DNA of 64,000 nt from contig CP126193.1 of assembly GCA_030272155.1 (NCBI GenBank), positions 6,014,001 to 6,078,000 on the forward strand, read 5' to 3'. A program made the translations under genes and the position numbers. Within the stretch, counting starts at the first letter, position 1; each line of letters begins with the position of its first letter. Positions 37,303-48,808 of this stretch are shown one piece after another. A model generated the notes under the pieces. The model saw only the letters and a program-made list of their open reading frames with translations, searched no databases and had not been told where the DNA came from. This stretch comes from Tetradesmus obliquus (taxonomy: Eukaryota > Chlorophyta > Chlorophyceae > Sphaeropleales > Scenedesmaceae).

Positions 37303-39521
37303 TCAGGCCTTAGCCGCCTTGTAGCGCTGCGCCACATTCTCCCAGTTGACCACCTTCCAGATGGCCTTCAGGTAGTCGGGGCGCACGTTCTTGTACTGCA
37401 GGTAGTAGGCGTGCTCCCACACGTCAATGCCCAGCAGCGGCACCAGGCCCTGCAGCCAGCCAGCAGCAGCAGCAGCAACGAGTGTCACAAGAGGAGCGCG
37501 TGTCGCTGATGACGGTGTCAGGCTTAAAGTGATGGGGTTTGAGGGCGCAGGATGGAATGATCGGACCATGAAGATTGTTGCATTTGTCCATGCATTGCAA
37601 ACGCCTTTGATGTGCGGTTAGAGCGTTCTACACTTCGGAAGCCACCTGAGGGCATTCCTCAACATGTCGCAGCAAGCGCACCCACTGACAGCTGATGCCC
37701 ATGCACGCTGCCCATTCCTGTCACAGCAGCTCCACTGCTGCAGCACTCCCAACACGACTCATCTACAGTGCAGCATACACTCGACACAACAAACTCCACA
37801 GCTTCCAAGCCCACTCCTGCAGCCTGCGCACCCCTGCTTGATTGTTAACAATAACTCCCCTCTATCCTGCGCACCTTTGCTGCCAGCGGGTCCTGATTGG
37901 CGCAGGTGGCGATCTCCAGCGCCTTGGTCTCCTTGTTGAGCCCCAGCCAGCCCCAGCCTGAGCCCTGCAGCCAGGCGAGGCACACAAACACAGGCAGGCA
38001 GGCAGGCAGACAGATCGTCAAGAGGACGGGGCGATGACGATGTTGCTATGGCTTGATGGTCAGATGCTAGCATGACGATGTCAAGACGAACACCGCCTAT
38101 TTCTTGATGTGACGCGCTGTGACTCGCCGCGCGAGCCCACGTTGTGGTTGAAGTCCAGCAGCATCAGCAACATCATGCTGTCATACTCGATGCCACCCGC
38201 ACCTGCACTGCTGCTGTCTTGGCGCTGAAGGTCGCGGTGAACTTGTCCAGGCTGCCCCACTTGGCCTCAATGGCAGCCAGCAGCTCACCAGAGGGGGGCG
38301 CGGCATCCTGCAGGCCCGGTTTCACAATTTTTGATCAACACAGACAGATATGTAGTTTTTAAATGCTGGCGGACGTGAAGCCGCACATCAAACGGCGGCT
38401 ACACCGTGTTGCAGTGTGCATGAGTGCTTGCTGTAGCCATGTGTATGACGCTGCTGTGTTGAGCGCACTGTCCGTGGCCAGCATGCAGTGAGGGGATGTA
38501 TGCATTTGGACTGACAGCTTGCCAGCTGCTGCTACATCTACAGCTGCTGTGCGCCGCTGTCAAGCTATGCGCGGTGTGCTTGCTGTTCCAGCGGTGTGGC
38601 ATGTGCTGCATGCTGTTGTGCAACTGCAGCAGCGCGCTGCTGTCCCACCTTCTCAGGGCATAGGTTGGTCCAGAAGATATCGTGGTTGATGTGGCCTGCA
38701 GGACATGCGGAAGTCCAGGCAAGCTGTAAGCACAAGGCGCTTGTTTGCTGTATAGGTACATACAAAAAGTTACAAGATGCTATGCAGATGCTGTGTCTGC
38801 GCTTGGGAGGTCAGGGCGGCACTGCAACAGGCCAGGCCAGGAGCCACCACAAGCACAGAACAGCCCTGCTGCTGTTGAAGAAGCTGCCAGTCGCGTGCAT
38901 GCCCTGCAGCACCAGCAGCAGTTACGGCTTCCACATAGATAGGGCTAGCATGGTTGCTGGTGCCGCCCCGCTTGCTACTGGTGGTGCATGGCATAACGTC
39001 CTCTGCAGAACCCCTGAGCCGAGCATGCTGTCAAGTAACCACATGTTCAGTCACACTGTGTGTGCTGCCTGCTGTGCGCACCGCCGCCGTTGAAGTTGAT
39101 GGCACTCTGCAGCGAGATCATCTTCTGCAGGTCTTTGTTTGACTCAGCATCAGCATACTCCTCCAGTGCCTTGTTGAGGTTGGTGACGTACGCAGCGTGG
39201 TGCTTCTTGTGGTGCAGCTCCATGATCTCGCCTGGCAGCATAACAGCAGCATGCAGGGGCGCAAGGTTGATGTTAGAGGTGGTGTTTAGGCTTTAGTGCG
39301 GGAATGCACAAGCTGAAGTGCAGGTACATTGCAGGGTGTTTCCTGCACCTACCGCTGATGACTGGTTCCAGAGCAGAGTGGTCATATGGCAGGTCTGGCA
39401 GCTTGTAGGCAGCCACGCCGCCGACAGTTGAGTACTGTAGCGCGGAGGATTGCGCAGCAGCTGCTGGCTCTGCTGCCCTACCCAGGAAGCGGGCCAGGTT
39501 GATCACCCTGCCTGAAGCCAT
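37303..39521 (-). CDS. MSD1: Mitochondrial manganese superoxide dismutase
   Basis: Converts superoxide to hydrogen peroxide and oxygen in the mitochondrial matrix. Exons in coding order: 39521-39353, 39231-39082, 38695-38649, 38307-38203, 37964-37875, 37449-37303; all phases agree, 235 residues. A presequence of about 40 residues ([19 protein letters not shown]) precedes the mature start [19 protein letters not shown]. Metal ligands are in [24 protein letters not shown] and the Mn/Fe-SOD signature DVWEHAYY. The forms [17 protein letters not shown] and [19 protein letters not shown] favour Mn over the plastid Fe type. Confidence 0.96.
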
Positions 39522-39894
39522 GATGAGAGGATTGCGAGGGTGAGTGACTGGCTGCAGCGCGTGTGTAAAACAGCTAAACGTGTACGCAAGCTTGTAGATC
39601 CGAGTTGTGCTGCACAGAAGTACGCCTTGCCAAGCGCGAGTGACTACTGCAGTAGGGTTTACACGCAGATGCAGTGACGACAGCGTCTAAAAGTTATGCG
39701 AGCACAAACAACTTGCTGAAATTTGTGCTTGCTGCTAGCCTGTTGACCGCACGTATTCAACGCAGTCAACCAGAAGGGTCGGTTGGCGGGCTGTTTGTGG
39801 CCTTGATCACCTGCGCTGTACTCCATACACTTTCTGTATTGTTAGTTGTTGATCGAAGCACCAGTGCACAGGCGCGAAGTCAGCAGCTGCAAAG
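39522..39894. promoter_or_regulatory. Compact divergent promoter, Mn-SOD / four-TM protein
   Basis: 373 bases between the ATGs of two divergent genes. No known box recognised. Both genes probably share this regulatory region. Confidence 0.6.
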
Positions 39895-41998
39895 ATGCCT
39901 CCTAGACCTGTGAGCAGAAGCCGGCAGCAGCAACCTGCACAGCATCTTACTGCACTTGGAAGTGTTTGCTAAGACAGCTGCTTCACCTGCAGGCTGGAAC
40001 TGATGGAAGGGACCACAGCTACAGAGAGGTTATTGCCGAGCGTGAGTGATGGTGCAGTTCTGTTTTGAGGCTGATGAATCGTCAGCAGCAGCACCATAAA
40101 CAGCAGCAGCAGCAGCAGCAACAGCAACAGCAGATGCATGCATGTGCTCTTCTTCCTCCGTAAAGCAGTGACACATGGCCGCTATGAAATGCCACGGGCG
40201 GCAGCAGGCTCCAAGCTGCACAGTTGCAGTGTGTTGTTGACATGTACCAACATGACTAGCAGCTTGCAGCGCGTGGCTGATGACGCTGCAATTCAGCTTC
40301 ACTGTATGACTTGAAGCATGCCTGAAGTCAGCTGTGCTGCTGAATGCTGCCTGCAGGCTACAAGCGCATGGCAAACTTCAAGGACTCCATTGAGAAGCTC
40401 ATGTTCCTGCATGTAAGCTCATTGTTGATTTTTGCAGCAGTGTTGGCAGACGGTTGCTTGCAGGAAAATCCCTGTGCTTACTCAGCTGGCATATGCGACA
40501 GCCCCAAGCAGTCAGCTGCTAGCAAGCCTGCACACGCTAGCCAGCAGCTGCTTTGAAGCAGCAGCACTGTACGGAACTGTGGCACCTGCAGCTGCGCTGT
40601 ATGGCTCACTCAATGGTGTGGCCATTTGCTGTGCTGCTCTGCTGCAGATTGCCTTCCTGTGCGTGAAGATCGCTTGGTACCTCGCTGCCCAGACCTTGGA
40701 GGGTGAGACTGCACTCGCTGCTTGTCAATGGGGCTGAGCTGCATCAGTCAGCCAGCCAGGCGCCTTTCCTCAGTTGCAGCAGCTGCCTTTGCTCAGTTGC
40801 AGCACCATGTGACATGCCCTTCATCTGACTGCATGGTGCTGTGGCTGATAGGTGCAACCGCAGCAACTAGGTATGCAGTACTCAAGCTGCCTTGTTTTAA
40901 CAGTACCTGAGTAGCGATCCAACATTGGCTGCTGCTGCTGCTGTCGCTGCTGGGTTGGCTGTGGCTCCTGCAGGCATTCCGCTGCCGCCGCATGCGCTGG
41001 GCATGGCAGCAGGCGAGGTGCTGCTGCTGGTGGTGTACTCCATGGGTGAGCTGAGCAGGCTGCAGCGCAGTGTATGCAGCGATCAAAGTAACAGCTTGCT
41101 GGTCAAAGCAACTATGTCGGTAGTCAAACTTGCCCCGCAGTGTACTCCTTGGGCGGGCTGCAGTGCCGCAGCTGCTGTTGTAGTCAATAGGGCAGAGGCA
41201 CGCACGCGTGCCAGCATGCGGGCCGGCAAGCAGTGTGAGATGGTTGATTATAACGTCGCACGCAGCGCAACCTGGCGCAGCGCAGCACTGCCATCATCTG
41301 GACATGCTCTTTGCAAGGAAGCATACGTTCGAAGGGCTGAGACTGATGTGCTGCCGTGCACTGTACATCATGTCTTTTGTCCTGCAGCCAAGCTGGGCAA
41401 TGTGAAGGAGAACCTGACCCTGCTCAAGGTGTTCAACATGGTGCAGTCGCTCATCACAGCCTCGGTACGTCGCCTCCTGATGTGCCTGCAGCAATCCTGC
41501 AATAGGTTGCTGCTCCCTGCTGCATGTGCACCTGCAGTGCTGGTGCACTGGCAGTTTCCTGCAGCGGAGGCCTTGTGCCTGCTGTTGACCAGCAATTTTG
41601 CGTTGTGCATATAAGAAGTTCACATGTAGGCAAGCGGGCGCAGCGGCAGGTAAGCGAAACATGCTTTTGACTTGTAGCGTCAACTGTTGGCTGCTGGCTG
41701 CTACTGCACATGCCTAGCTGCGCCACTGCCACACACGCAGCTAACATCGTGCACACAACCTTTTTCATCCCCATATGCTCACACCATGCGTGCTGCTCTT
41801 CTGCTGCTGCTGATGCTGATGCTGATGCTGATGCTGATGTCACCTGCAGGAGGTGCTGACTGGCTGGGCCTACCACAATGGCACAAGGACCGGTGGTGTG
41901 CCCACGTATGAGAACTCAGAGGCTGTCGCCAAGTTCATCGTGGCCAAGTACCCTGGCTACAGCCCAAGTGAGCTGCTGCACCGCACCATGCATGCAGC

Positions 41999-42061
<63 letters not shown>

Positions 42062-42479
42062 ATCATCATCGTCATCTACCATGCATCCATCTGAGTGCCT
42101 TTGCTGATATGCGTGCCTACATCCCAAGTGCTCTTTTCTTGCTGAAGGCCTTCAACATGTTCCTCACTCTTGCTGTGCTGCTGCTGCTGCCGCAGCCACC
42201 GTGCTGAACACGACGAAGGCCTTTGAGATGTTTCTGGACCTCACGCTGGCTGCCTTCCTCGTCATGGGCACCTTCATCTCCCACAAGATGATCGTGGAGA
42301 AGATGCAGATGAAGAAGGAGCGCGAAAACGTCAGCACAGACCGCAAGGGTGCGCAGAAGGGCGGCAGCGACGACGACAGCGATGACGAGGGCGTGCCTGC
42401 TGCTGTGCCACTCAAGGAGGAGAAGCCCAAGGTGGTGAAGGCAGCATCACGCTCCGACACGCTGCGACGCCGCGCATAG
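39895..42479 (+). CDS. Unrecognised protein with about four membrane segments
   Basis: Exons: 39895-39909, 39993-40041, 40357-40412, 40648-40702, 40974-41045, 41388-41464, 41850-41967, 42196-42479; every junction is phase-consistent, 241 residues, stop TAG. After a short basic start (MPPRPAG...YREVIAERYKRMANFK) come hydrophobic segments: IAFLCVKIAWYLAAQTLEG, LGMAAGEVLLLVVYSM, LTLLKVFNMVQSLITAS and MFLDLTLAAFLVMGTFISH. A conserved-looking loop with VLTGWAYHNGTRTGGVP lies between the last two. The tail is charged (DDDSDDEGVP, KEEKPKVVK) and ends SDTLRRRA. I do not recognise a family. The clean exon structure strongly supports a real gene. The very small first exon (15 coding bases) is the least certain part. 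The 3' end is duplicated downstream. Confidence 0.82.
41999..42077 (+). repeat. (CAT)n microsatellite
   Basis: About twenty uninterrupted CAT units followed by imperfect ones, in the last intron of the four-TM gene. A length-variable marker. Confidence 0.97.
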
Positions 42480-44294
42480 AGTTTGTGCGTGCTTGCATGC
42501 AACGGTGCAGACGGTGTTGTTCTGGCGTGTCGTTCCAGTGACAGTGCCGCGTGTAGTTCTGGGTGTGGGTGTGCGAGTGCTTGCAGCGCTGCAGTTTGTC
42601 GTTTGGGCGTTTTTTCATAGTGGTGGGGACAGGATTAGTGACTCCTCCTAGCGTTGGCGCATGTTTGAGCGGTGCCGCTCAAGGAGGAGAAGCCTAAGGT
42701 GGTCAAGGCAGCCTCGCGCTCAGACACGCTGCGGCGCCGCGCATAACTCTGCAGCCATGTGGTTGGGCATGCAGCATTGCTAACGCTGTCGTCCTGGCAT
42801 GTGTTCGCAGCGGTGGCTCCGCTGTGGTTTGCAGTGTGTGTGGATGTGCGGGTGCATACAGCGCTGCAGTGTGTGGTTTGGACGTTTCATGTCATATCAC
42901 AGTGGTAAGGGCCAGTGATATACCCTAGCGGTGGCGCATGTTTGAGCGGCATTGGTCACATACATACAGCAATGCCAGCTTGCATGCTTACCTCTGACCA
43001 GCTGGGCACCGGAGCGCATGCAACTTGCCTGTCATGTGGCCGGTGGCGGTTGACCTGGCAGGGGCCGGCTGGCTTTTGTCTGGTATCATTAGCAGTACGG
43101 CAGGTGCTAGCTCAGTAGTTTCTTTGTAGGTGCAGCAGCATGTACTGGCTGCTGCACAGCAGGTGCACACAATGTGCAGGGTAGCGGTTGTGTTCGTGCA
43201 TGTGTGAGGATTGCGTGGCTCCACAAGGCCAGCTGTTGGCATGTGCAGCAGGCTCCTGAGCATCAGCAACTGGCACCACTGAGCTGCTCGCCCGTGCGTT
43301 GCAGCATGCGCCTGTCATGCATGACTGCCACAGCAAGGCCGCCTTACATTCAAGTTGGCCTCCATCGCTAGCGCAGAACACCATGGTGTTTCTGCTTTGC
43401 ATTTTGTGTGGCGCTGTCCCAACTTGGAACCCTCAGTGGTGCTAGTATTATGGCTTTGATGGTAACATGCTGTGATGAAGTGGAGTCCACGGATTTGGCA
43501 CAATCGCATGAGCAGCATCCATCCTTCTGTTTGTCACTGCACATTTCGTTGAGGCAGCAGCCACCATCTCGGGGGAAGGTCAAACGGAAGGTGTAACAGT
43601 CAGTCACCATACAAACACGTTACAGCACCCTGCCTTTGAGCGATTCAAATCGCATGAGTACTTTGACCGGATCTGAATCGCGCGATCCTCTGCAGCATTC
43701 ACGGTTCTGAGCAGCAGTGGCAGCAGCACCGCCGTCTGGCCCTACCTTCAACCTGAAGGCGGAGCATTGATGAATGGTTCCTATATTCAGCTGCTACCCG
43801 TTGTTTGCTCTCTTTGCCCAACGCATGCAAGGTGCGCTTTCGAAAGTTGTCACCTTTCTTGCCTCCGGCCCGGTCAATGCCTCCAATCTCGCCAGCAAAA
43901 GGGGCTGCAGAATGCTGCACATGTCAAGTCAATGCATCAAGTTCATGTATTCTGCGGTTGATGATGAGAGTAGCGCCTGCAACCGTGCAACAGCAGCAGG
44001 TCACCCTACGGTCGAGCCACAGACAAACTCACCCGCTCTTTCTTGGTTACAGACGGCTGGGAAAGGATGTCGGAGCGTCGGAGAAGTATTAGCTTGGCTG
44101 CCAAGGTAAGCTGCGACGGCATATTCCCACATGGCTTGCTGCTGTGTCACTGCTGCATGTTACCCATCAAGCCACAATAACAGGGAGGTGAATCTGCTGA
44201 GAACCATGCCAAGCAAAGCTCATACATGCAGCTCTTACCAAGCACAAAAACTCAGCTGGAGGCATGACCTGTTTCACTCATCACTGGATGCATC
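42480..44294. other. Intergenic, four-TM gene to VHL-domain gene
   Basis: Apart from the 270 bp duplication there is no recognised gene in the 1.3 kb that follows. TGTAA at about 43593 is a possible poly(A) signal. The ATG at 44295 is the first convincing start. Confidence 0.5.
42673..42945 (+). pseudogene. Tandem copy of the 3' end of the four-TM gene
   Basis: CTCAAGGAGGAGAAGCC through CTGCGGCGCCGCGCATAA repeats the last ~75 coding bases (LKEEKPKVVKAASRSDTLRRRA), now ending TAA rather than TAG. The following ~190 bases match the 3' UTR, including GCATGTTTGAGCGG near both unit ends. The period is about 270 bp (267 in the coding part, 277 near the end). It has no upstream exons and is a relic, or an alternative last-exon fragment lacking an acceptor. 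Confidence 0.9.
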
Positions 44295-46143
44295 ATGCAG
44301 AGGAGGCAGCAGCAGCCTGAGCAAGCAGATGCAGTGGCAGATGATGAAGGGCAAGCTGCTGCTGTAGCAGCAGTGCCACAGGTGCAGCTGAGCACCCGCC
44401 TGCACCCCAAGGACCCTCAGCTAGAGGACCTGTCCACGGCGGCAGAGTTCCCCCATCGCTTCAACACTCGGCAGGAAGGCAACCCTGACCAGGTGCGTGG
44501 CAGGCACAGCCTGCCTGCAGCTCTATACACAGTTTCAAGAGCGTAGTGTGCCAGTCACGAGTAGAAAAAGCTTGTACATCATACAGCATACAACCAGACT
44601 CGTCTGCAAACCAGCATTACAACCAGAATCGTCTGCAAACCAGCATCAAGTTGGCGGCTGGCAACTGCACTGCAAGGGTGACACAGCGGCAGCACTGGAC
44701 CGTGCCAGCCCCACTGTGCCAGCAGCAAGCGGAGCACATTTTTGACTGGCAGCGTTGCTGCTGTGAAGCTGCATGTCGCAGCGTCAGTGCTGCTGCAAAT
44801 CAGGTGACACTGCAGCGGCATGCTGCAGAGCAATATCATACACCTGGCTGTCCTGCTGGTGTTTGGAGTTGCAAGAAACACATTTGGCAGAAGCACGACG
44901 CAACATAATGCTCACTCACATGTCCAGATGGGGCGCCACCATGGCTGCAAATCTTGAAGCTCAGACATTCTGCTCTGCTGGTGTTTGCTGCAGGTGGAAT
45001 GGCTGGAGCAGGATGCTGCAGGCAGCAGAACCTGGCATGCACCCGTGGCGGTGAGAAGCTGGGGACTGCAGCTGAGCAGTGTGTTCAGCGGACACTGCTG
45101 TCAGCCGCAGAAGACTGCCCTGCTGCTTATGCGTTTCTCAAGGCTGGCGCAGCCTCAAATGGTTCAGCTGTTATGCAACACTTGCCGTGTAAAGAGACTG
45201 ATGAAATGCAACTGTGGCCATTACCTTATCAGGCATGAGGTCTACATGACAGGACTTGGTAGCAGTCAGCTGCGGGTAAATCGGCTTTTGTGTCTGTTAG
45301 GCTCACATCTTGCGATCCTGTCTCACTGCCGTTGCTGCTGCAGCACCGACTGCACTCGCTCAACAGCCGCGACATCTGCTACCTCAACATCACCAACAGC
45401 ACGCCGCATGATGTGCGCATGCTGTGGCTGGACTACCAAGGCAATGAGGTGCGTTGACAGCAGCAGCAGCAGCAACAGCAACGACGGCAGCAGCAACAGC
45501 ACCTGAGATGTTGGTGGTTCCTAGTCAACGGCAGGATGAATAAAGCAGCCGCAGAGCACAGCGCAGAGCAGCACAAAGCAAAATCTGGCAATGAGCAGGG
45601 CCTGCAGCACTCCAGCTGTGTTGCTGACAGTGATGTTTGCGCCAGGCGCACTCTGCATGTCATGTTTGAAAACGTGCACAGCAGCTCTAGTAGCTTGAAC
45701 CTCCAAGGCATGTGCTTTTGAGGGCCTAGTAACACCCCGCATGCAGCCTCTGCTAGCACGCCGCCCAAATCTACGCACCACCAAGCACCATTGTGTAACC
45801 CCTGCAGGTTGCCTACGAGACGATTGCAGCCGGCGGCGTGCTTGCCCCAGCAGACTTTCCTCACACACCCATGCCTGGTGAACACCTGACTGAGTGCTCC
45901 GTCAATGCACCATCAATGTTCCCTGCCTGCAGGTTGCCTATGAGACAATCGCAGCTGGTGACGTGCTGCGCCAGCAGACCTTCCTGACCCACCCCTGGCT
46001 GGTGCGAGAGGTCACCACAGGCACCCGCCTGCTGCTGAACGGCAGGGAGGCCCTAGTGCCATCCTTGCAGGAGCACAGGGAGCAGGTGGCACAGCCGGCA
46101 GCCGCACGGCAGCAAGCAGCACAGCAGCAGCAAGGAGTTCAGT

Positions 46144-46176
<33 letters not shown>

Positions 46177-47152
46177 GGGTGTTGGCTGCCGGGGGTGTTG
46201 GAGGAGGGCTTGGCGTGCATGTGCAGCAGCTGGTGATGCTGGCTGGGCTGGGTGCTGGCTGGCCGCTGTTTGAAGTGACGGTTGGGGAGCTGCCGCTGCT
46301 GCAGTGGACGGTGAGCGGAGGCGTTGATGCTGTCAGAGGCTGTGCAAGTCCCTCAAAAACTTGGCCGCCTGCATCTGTGCTTCAAGCATGTTGCTGCTGT
46401 TGTTACAAACAACCGCTGACAGCCCTGCATCTGTTTGAATTGTGTAAAGGCTCCACGTTTCTTGGAGGCGTAATCCCTGCTGCAACTGCTGCTGCTGTCC
46501 TGCAGAAGGAAACGCACGCGCTGTTCCCAGACTGGTTCAAGTGCAGCACCAAGGCCTTCCTGCTGTGCCACCAGAAGCAGCAGCGTGAGCTGTATGGCAG
46601 CGCAGCGGAGGGCAGCCCCTGCCTAGGACACCTGCCAACAGAGCTGGTGCGATGCAGAGCAAACAGCACCCCTCACAAACAGCATTCAGGGGTCCATGTT
46701 CATGTGATGTGCTGTGCTGTGCTGTGCTGCGTAGTGCCCTGCCCAGCCTGAGTGAGCAACAGGTGCCATGTTGGCTGTGCCAGCCAGCGCTAAAGCTATG
46801 CTAGTTGACACAACAGGTCACTCTCAAACTTCTAGTTGCCAGTTACAAGTGCTGCTGCCGGAACTGCTTGACCTGTGGCTCCTGCCTCATCATCTTGTGC
46901 CACCGCGCCTGTCCCATCTTGCTGCTGCAGCTGCCGCTCATTGTCGGCATGTCATCGCCTGAGGTGCCACAAGGTGTGCATTTCCCGCCTGCAGGGCGCC
47001 GTGACATCAAGCCAGCCAGGCTGTCAGCGCCGCCCCCAGCAGCAGCACCAGCGGCGAATGCCCCAGCAGCAGCAGCAGCAGCAGCGCCTGCAGGCCCGCC
47101 AGAGGAGCTTGATGAGGATGAGGATGACATTCCAGAGCTGCTGGATGCATGA
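44295..47152 (+). CDS. VHL beta-domain protein
   Basis: Contains a von Hippel-Lindau beta-domain: in animals VHL binds hydroxylated HIF for ubiquitylation, but algae lack HIF, so the ligand here is unknown. Exons: 44295-44492, 44994-45050, 45344-45448, 45933-46310, 46506-46646, then probably 46995-47152. The first five junctions are in phase. VHL signature: HSLNSRDICYLNITNSTP, VRMLWLDYQGNE, VAYETIAAGDVLRQQTFLTH, PWLVREVTTGTRLLL. It is followed by a poly-Q insert and FEVTVGELPLLQWT, then DWFKCSTKAFLLCHQKQQRE with LGHLPTEL, which resembles an F-box or SOCS-box start. The probable last exon encodes an acidic tail (EELDEDEDDIPELLDA) but does not join exon 5 in phase, so a small exon or a different donor is missed. 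A decayed copy of the exon 4 start lies at 45807. Confidence 0.82.
44590..44648 (+). repeat. Two ~30 bp tandem units in VHL-gene intron 1
   Basis: The unit containing CGTCTGCAAACCAGCAT is repeated twice with one or two differences, each preceded by ACAACCAGA. No coding role. Confidence 0.8.
45807..45885 (+). pseudogene. Decayed copy of VHL-gene exon 4 start
   Basis: After an intact CCTGCAG acceptor it reads GTTGCCTACGAGACGATTGC, matching GTTGCCTATGAGACAATCGC at the true exon 4 (45933), and continues to CCATGCCTGGTG against CCCTGGCTGGTG. Insertions and deletions break the frame after VAYETIAAGG. The period is 126 bp. With its acceptor intact it could be used as a cryptic exon. Confidence 0.88.
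46148..46177 (+). repeat. CAG tract encoding poly-Q in the VHL-domain gene
   Basis: A run of ten CAG codons between the VHL beta domain and the following GVLAAGGVGGG segment. Confidence 0.9.
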
Positions 47153-48808
47153 AGGTGGCAAGTACTTGCTGTCGTGAAAGCCATGCGGCGAAGCAGAACA
47201 TGCGTCTGTCTGCCCTACTTATATGTTTGTGTGCGTGTTCTGTTGCAACCAGCAGTGCTGGTGATTTGCTTTGCTGAATTGGCAGGATCCACATTTCTTG
47301 TGTTAACAGCTGTTGGCGCTGAGCATGCAGTGCGGGTGACAGGACAGGGAAGGAGGGTGTAGGAAAGAGGGCTGGCAGGGAGTGTTGAAGATGGGCGATG
47401 GCGGGCACTGTCTCTGCGAAAGTGCAATTTTTGTATTGTATCGTATGCTGTGCTGGGAGCTGTGCTCTGTCCAGGCTGCTGATTCATGTGCTGTCACAAC
47501 ATGGTGTTCTGTCATTAGGGTACGCTTGTGACAAGTAATTGTGACAAAAAGACCTGCGGTAGCTACTCTGTGATATCATGCAGTACACTAACGCAAGCTT
47601 TGGTTGATCATGACAACCATACTAGGCAGTTTAGGGCTGGCGGCGTTGACACACTCGGATCATCACCATGTAGATTGCTGAGTGCCTGTGCATTCTGTAC
47701 TTGTAGACTGTGCAATATGCTCACTTTGCACATGCGTGGTTGCTGTTCTTGCTGATGCTGCTACAAATCATAGCCTATGATGCAGCTCAGATGACTGGCG
47801 GGTGATCTAGCTGATGCTGCTATGACGTGACAACACAAATAGCACCAATGTATGGTAGACTTGACATCACAATTGTGTGCTTTGATGAAATCTCATGGTG
47901 TTGAATTATGCTCAACTTCGACTGCGGGTAGCATGCCAGATTATGCAGGCATGCATTCACTGCAGATCAGTGCGGTGGCATGTTTGTAGGTGGTTGCGTT
48001 CTCGGATTGCCTTGGCGTGCCTGTTAAGTATTTCCTTGCTTGCGCTGACCAGCCTGTGCTGAGTTATCTGTGTCTAAGCAGCAGCCTGTGCGCCTGCATG
48101 CCTTGTGCAGTGCCAGTGTCTGGCTGTTTGCACCACCATGGACTGCGCTGGATGCTGCTGCGTGTTTGCATGATGGATTACAGCGCGTTGCTAAACTTGT
48201 GGCAGGTGAGACGCTGCTGCTGCACCAACAGCAGCAATTTACAGTACTTATGTGATCCTTTTCTTGTCGACATAGCACAGGAGTTCGCCAATGTTCCGTG
48301 TGCTGCCCTGGTGCCGTGTTGACGCCTTGCCAGTTGACAGTTTATTGATTCTTTTTGGCAACGTGTCTTGTGCATGGACGGAAGGCCAATTTGAGGGGGT
48401 TGCAGGTGTACCCATCATCACTGTTGACATAGTGATCACTGTGTTGAACCCAAACACAGTGTATTTTCCAGGACGTTCTTGCTGGCTACAGTGTTCTGCT
48501 GATTGCTTTGCTTGTATAGCATGTGTTGACATGCCTTGGCATGGCCAGCTTTCATACCATGTAGTCTGTACCGGATTATGTGAATTTGCAGCCAGATGAA
48601 ACATCTGGACGTAGCAGCAATGTTATTGCTGCTGTTGTGTCACGCATCACGCCGCACAGCGGCCAGCTCTTTGAGCACATATATAAACAGGGGGCTGGGT
48701 GCGGTGAGTCATACAACAGATGTTGATTGAACAATGACGTACATTGTGTTACTTGGATGGTCACTGCTAAAAAAAGGTCATGCCAGCCGCTTGCCGCTAT
48801 CACTGCCG
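47153..48808. other. Convergent intergenic region, VHL gene / giant gene
   Basis: 1.65 kb between two 3' ends; no gene, RNA or repeat recognised. It is A+T-richer than the coding parts. Confidence 0.5.

Noticed and set aside
37303..39521. Plastid Fe-superoxide dismutase
   Set aside because: [16 protein letters not shown] and QGSGWGWLG, plus a mitochondrial-like presequence, are of the Mn type.
43636..43690. tRNA T-arm-like GATTCAAATC
   Set aside because: Forms only a short hairpin; no cloverleaf can be drawn.
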